From: Mycoplasmatota bacterium
Lineage (GTDB): Bacteria > Bacillota_I > Bacilli_A > Izemoplasmatales > Izemoplasmataceae
Reading direction: 5' to 3'
NCBI GenBank assembly: GCA_030636545.1
Contig: DAOVWR010000053.1
Location: forward strand, 1-8,076
DNA: 8,076 nt
How positions within the stretch are numbered: position 1 is the first letter of the stretch; each line of letters starts with the position of its first letter. Below the pieces are notes generated by a model. That model saw only the letters and a list, made by a program, of their open reading frames with translations, searched no databases and had not been told where the DNA came from. A program made the position numbers and the translations under genes. Below are positions 6,232 through 8,076 of the stretch, in pieces.

Positions 6232-7013
6232 AAGATGTCTTTCACTTTCTCATTTTTGATGTTAGCTTCATCTAGTTTATAGAGTAATTTTAAAGGTAAT
6301 AATAACTCTAAATTAGATGCATTTAATGTTTCTTTATCATTCAATATAGTATTAGTTTCTCCGATAGCTAATACTTCTCCATCTTTTAAGATAATGATTC
6401 TATCTGAATTAACAGCTTCTTTCATATCATGAGTGATAGTTATAATTGTTTTTCCTTCTTTGTTTAGTTCTCTAATATATTCCATAATTGATTCTCGACC
6501 TTTAGGGTCAAGCATCGCAGTAGCTTCATCAAAAATAATGATGTCAGTATCCATTGCGAGAATTCCCGCAATAGCAACACGTTGTTTTTGCCCACCACTA
6601 AGCTCATGAGGTTCTTTTTTAAGATATTCATTCATATTAACTTTTTTAGAAAACTCATCGATTTTCTTAATCATATCTAGTCTATCAAAATTAAGGTTCT
6701 CCATACCAAAAGCGATATCATCTTCCACAGTAACCCCAACAAATTGATTATCAGGATTTTGGAATACTATACCGATTTTTCTTCTTATTTCATGGACTGT
6801 TTCTTCTGTGAGTAATATCCCATCAACGAATATATCACCACTGTCAGCCTTTAGTAAACCTATAATTAACTTTGCAAGTGTTGATTTACCGCTACCATTA
6901 TGTCCTAATACAGATATCCATTCACCTTTTTTAATAGTAAGGTTTACATTATGTAATGCATCAACGTCTTCTCTGTACGAAAATGATAAATCTGTGATTT
7001 CAATTATGTTCAT
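6207..7013 (-). CDS. ecfA1: ECF transporter ATPase EcfA1
   Basis: A 268-residue ABC ATPase that pairs with EcfA2 and binds the EcfT coupling helices. Walker A is GHNGSGKST (37-45), Gln85 is in VFQNPDNQFVGVTV (the NPDNQF Q-loop typical of EcfA1), the signature is LSGGQKQR (138-145), Walker B is IIIFDEATAMLD with Glu163, and the switch histidine is H195 in THDM. All catalytic residues are intact. The ATG at 7013-7011 is preceded by GGAGTTGAT with the GGAG core 8 nt upstream. It is the first gene of a five-gene unit with its own extended -10 promoter, cut off from rplQ by a terminator. This order directly after rplQ is the standard Bacillota arrangement. Confidence 0.96.
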   Translation of the reverse strand: MNIIEITDLSFSYREDVDALHNVNLTIKKGEWISVLGHNGSGKSTLAKLIIGLLKADSGDIFVDGILLTEETVHEIRRKIGIVFQNPDNQFVGVTVEDDIAFGMENLNFDRLDMIKKIDEFSKKVNMNEYLKKEPHELSGGQKQRVAIAGILAMDTDIIIFDEATAMLDPKGRESIMEYIRELNKEGKTIITITHDMKEAVNSDRIIILKDGEVLAIGETNTILNDKETLNASNLELLLPLKLLYKLDEANIKNEKVKDILWQLSLNK

Positions 7014-7037
7014 TCTATCAACTCCGTTTAACGATTA

Positions 7038-7046
7038 ATTATAACA
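7038..7046 (-). promoter_or_regulatory. Extended -10 promoter element for the ecf operon
   Basis: Minus strand TGTTATAAT (7046-7038) is a TGn extension plus a perfect TATAAT. At normal spacing the -35 region (TCGCTT and its neighbours) is poor, so this would act as an extended -10 promoter. Transcription would start near 7031, leaving a leader of about 18 nt with the GGAG site and no room for a riboswitch. It lies just after the rplQ terminator. Confidence 0.6.
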
Positions 7047-7088
7047 AAGTATCAATTAAAAAGCGATACATATAACCATAAAGTTCAT

Positions 7089-7113
7089 AAAAAAACAAGC
7101 TCAGAGAGCTTGT
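7089..7113 (-). terminator. Intrinsic terminator after rplQ (end of alpha operon)
   Basis: Perfect 8-bp inverted repeat ACAAGCTC/GAGCTTGT (7095-7102 and 7106-7113) with a 3-nt loop, followed on the minus strand by six T beyond the stem. It begins 10 nt after the rplQ stop codon. This is a textbook hairpin plus U-tract and separates the ribosomal operon from the ecf operon. Confidence 0.9.
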
Positions 7114-7123
7114 CTTTTACTTA

Positions 7124-7486
7124 TTATTCTACGAATTCGATGATAGCCATAGGAGTTGCATCTCCACGTCTTGGCCCAACTTTATAAATTCTTGTATATC
7201 CACCGTTTCTGTCTTTGAAACGAGGTGCAATATCTTCAAATAATTTTTGTACAGCATTTTTACCTTCGCCAGCGTCTAAAAATCTAACAGTTTTAGCAGC
7301 TTGTCTGATGTGATGAAGAGTTCCTTTTTTTCCTAAAGTAACCATCTTCTCAGCAAGGCGTTGTAATTCTTTTGCTTTAGTTTCAGTAGTAGTAATTCTT
7401 TCATGAATAATTAAGTGAGTTACTAAGTCTCTTAGCATCGCTTTTCTTTGATCACTTCTACGATTTAATTTACTATATCCAGCCAT
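7124..7486 (-). CDS. rplQ: 50S ribosomal protein bL17
   Basis: A 120-residue ribosomal protein of the large subunit, near the peptide exit side. The N-terminus YSKLNRRSDQRKAMLRDL (4-21), the following TTTETKAKELQRLAEKMVTLGKKG (38-61, given as its start TTTETKAKEL) and the C-terminal GGYTRIYKVGPRRGDATPMA (95-114) are diagnostic of bL17. The length equals the usual bacterial form. The ATG at 7486-7484 has AGGAGGT at 7500-7494, 7 nt upstream. It lies 15 nt downstream of rpoA, so the two are one transcript, as in nearly all bacteria. The gene is complete, with TAA at 7126-7124, followed by a terminator. Confidence 0.98.
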   Translation of the reverse strand: MAGYSKLNRRSDQRKAMLRDLVTHLIIHERITTTETKAKELQRLAEKMVTLGKKGTLHHIRQAAKTVRFLDAGEGKNAVQKLFEDIAPRFKDRNGGYTRIYKVGPRRGDATPMAIIEFVE

Positions 7487-7501
7487 TAATTTTACCTCCT
7501 A

Positions 7502-8076
7502 TTAATGTCTAGCTAATCCAAGACCAAGTTCATCAAGTTTTTGCTTAACTTCTTTAAGAGATTTCTTACCTAGATTTCTAACTTTCATCATATCTTCTTC
7601 AGATTTTTGTGTTAGTTCATCAACAGTATTGATCCCTGCGCGTTTCAAGCAATTATAACTTCTTACTGATAAATCTAAATCTTCAATTTGCATTTCTAGA
7701 ATTTGAGAATTTTGCTCACTTTCTCTTTCAATCATGTAATCTTCTTCTTTTGCTTTTGTACTTAATTCAACAATTACTTCTAAATGTTCCATTAATATTT
7801 TTGCAGCGATACCGATTGATTCTTGAGAAGTAATAGCTCCGTTAGTCCAAACATCAAGTGTTAATTTATCTTCTTGAAATTTACCTGATGAAGCATTTGT
7901 TACATCAAATTTTACTCTTTGAACAGGAGTATAAATACTATCAATAGGAATTACACCAACCATATTGTTGTATTCCTTATTTTGATCTGCACTTATGTAT
8001 CCGATTCCTTTTCTAGCTACCATAATCATACGGAATTTTCCTTTATTAATTGTAGCTATATGTTGATCTTCGTTTA
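7502..8076 (-). CDS. rpoA: RNA polymerase alpha subunit (5' end beyond the right edge)
   Basis: Partial: the reading frame continues upstream of base 8029 to the window edge as NEDQHIATINKGKFRM, which matches the conserved alpha-subunit segment before the RGxGY motif. The ATG at 8029 is therefore an internal methionine, not the start. About 190 codons of an expected ~315 are present. They include the second half of the N-terminal dimerisation domain (RKGIGYISADQNK, then IPIDSIYTPVQRVKFDV), an acidic linker and the whole C-terminal domain. The latter begins near IEDLDLSVRSYNCLKRAGI, whose Arg is the DNA-contact residue equivalent to E. coli R265, and ends with RNLGKKSLKEVKQKLDELGL. The subunit dimerises to nucleate polymerase assembly and contacts UP elements and activators. 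It stops 15 nt before rplQ. Confidence 0.98.
   Translation of the reverse strand, partial: NEDQHIATINKGKFRMIMVARKGIGYISADQNKEYNNMVGVIPIDSIYTPVQRVKFDVTNASSGKFQEDKLTLDVWTNGAITSQESIGIAAKILMEHLEVIVELSTKAKEEDYMIERESEQNSQILEMQIEDLDLSVRSYNCLKRAGINTVDELTQKSEEDMMKVRNLGKKSLKEVKQKLDELGLGLARH

Noticed and set aside
4470..7038. Plus-strand open frames at 4470-4712, 5348-5593, 5993-6202 and 6808-7038
   Set aside because: They lie antisense to clear ecf genes, have no recognisable protein features or ribosome sites, and are explained by the AT-rich coding sequence opposite.
7014..7094. Possible riboswitch ahead of the ecf operon
   Set aside because: The predicted leader is only about 18 nt and the remaining space is taken by the rplQ terminator; no conserved riboswitch core is visible.
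8027..8029. ATG at 8029 as the start of rpoA
   Set aside because: The frame stays open to the window edge and encodes conserved alpha-subunit sequence (NEDQHIATINKGKF), so this is an internal methionine.
1..8076. UGA=Trp recoding as in Mycoplasma
   Set aside because: No gene has an in-frame TGA and Trp is encoded by TGG, including in essential genes, so no recoding is needed.
1..8076. Mobile elements, CRISPR arrays, tRNA/rRNA genes, defence systems
   Set aside because: No transposase, direct-repeat array, tRNA-like cloverleaf or defence domain was seen; gaps between genes are all about 110 bases or less and are filled by promoters and terminators.

Overview
This is an AT-rich window (roughly one-third G+C by eye) from a low-GC Gram-positive-type bacterium. 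Every supported gene is on the minus strand, so the window reads biologically from right to left. The order rpoA-rplQ-ecfA1-ecfA2-ecfT-truA is the classic Bacillota/Mycoplasmatota arrangement at the end of the ribosomal-protein/alpha operon. Tryptophan is read from TGG, no gene contains an in-frame TGA, and the visible stops are TAA (plus one TAG). This fits an ordinary code rather than the UGA=Trp code of Mycoplasma. A relative of Acholeplasma/Izemoplasma/Haloplasma or another AT-rich Bacillota is my best guess, but the lineage is inference.

Layout in transcription order: (1) 8076-7124, the tail of the alpha operon: a 5'-truncated rpoA and rplQ, closed by a strong hairpin terminator. (2) A promoter with a perfect extended -10 near 7038, then five very tightly packed genes: ecfA1, ecfA2, ecfT, an NTF2-like/TruA fusion and a GNAT acetyltransferase. 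Neighbouring genes overlap by 25 nt, overlap by 1 nt, abut, and overlap by 8 nt; a hairpin at 2910-2943 ends the unit. (3) A promoter near 2862-2888, then an iron-containing alcohol dehydrogenase and an M24B Xaa-Pro peptidase, closed by a 13-bp-stem terminator at 559-587. (4) A promoter that uses the T-tract of that terminator as its -35 region, driving a TMEM164/YwaF-type membrane protein that runs off the left edge.

Functionally, region 1 is transcription/translation core. Region 2 makes the energy-coupling module (two ATPases and the T transmembrane protein) that powers vitamin and metal uptake through separately encoded S components, together with the enzyme that makes pseudouridine in the tRNA anticodon arm. 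Region 3 combines NAD(P)H-linked alcohol/aldehyde redox with peptide turnover; no pathway link between them is evident.

I found no mobile element, CRISPR array, RNA gene, riboswitch or defence system. The most unusual items are the N-terminal NTF2/SnoaL-like domain fused to TruA, with no internal start codon able to yield TruA alone, and an enlarged EcfT with an apparent extra pair of membrane helices. No non-coding stretch exceeds about 110 bases.
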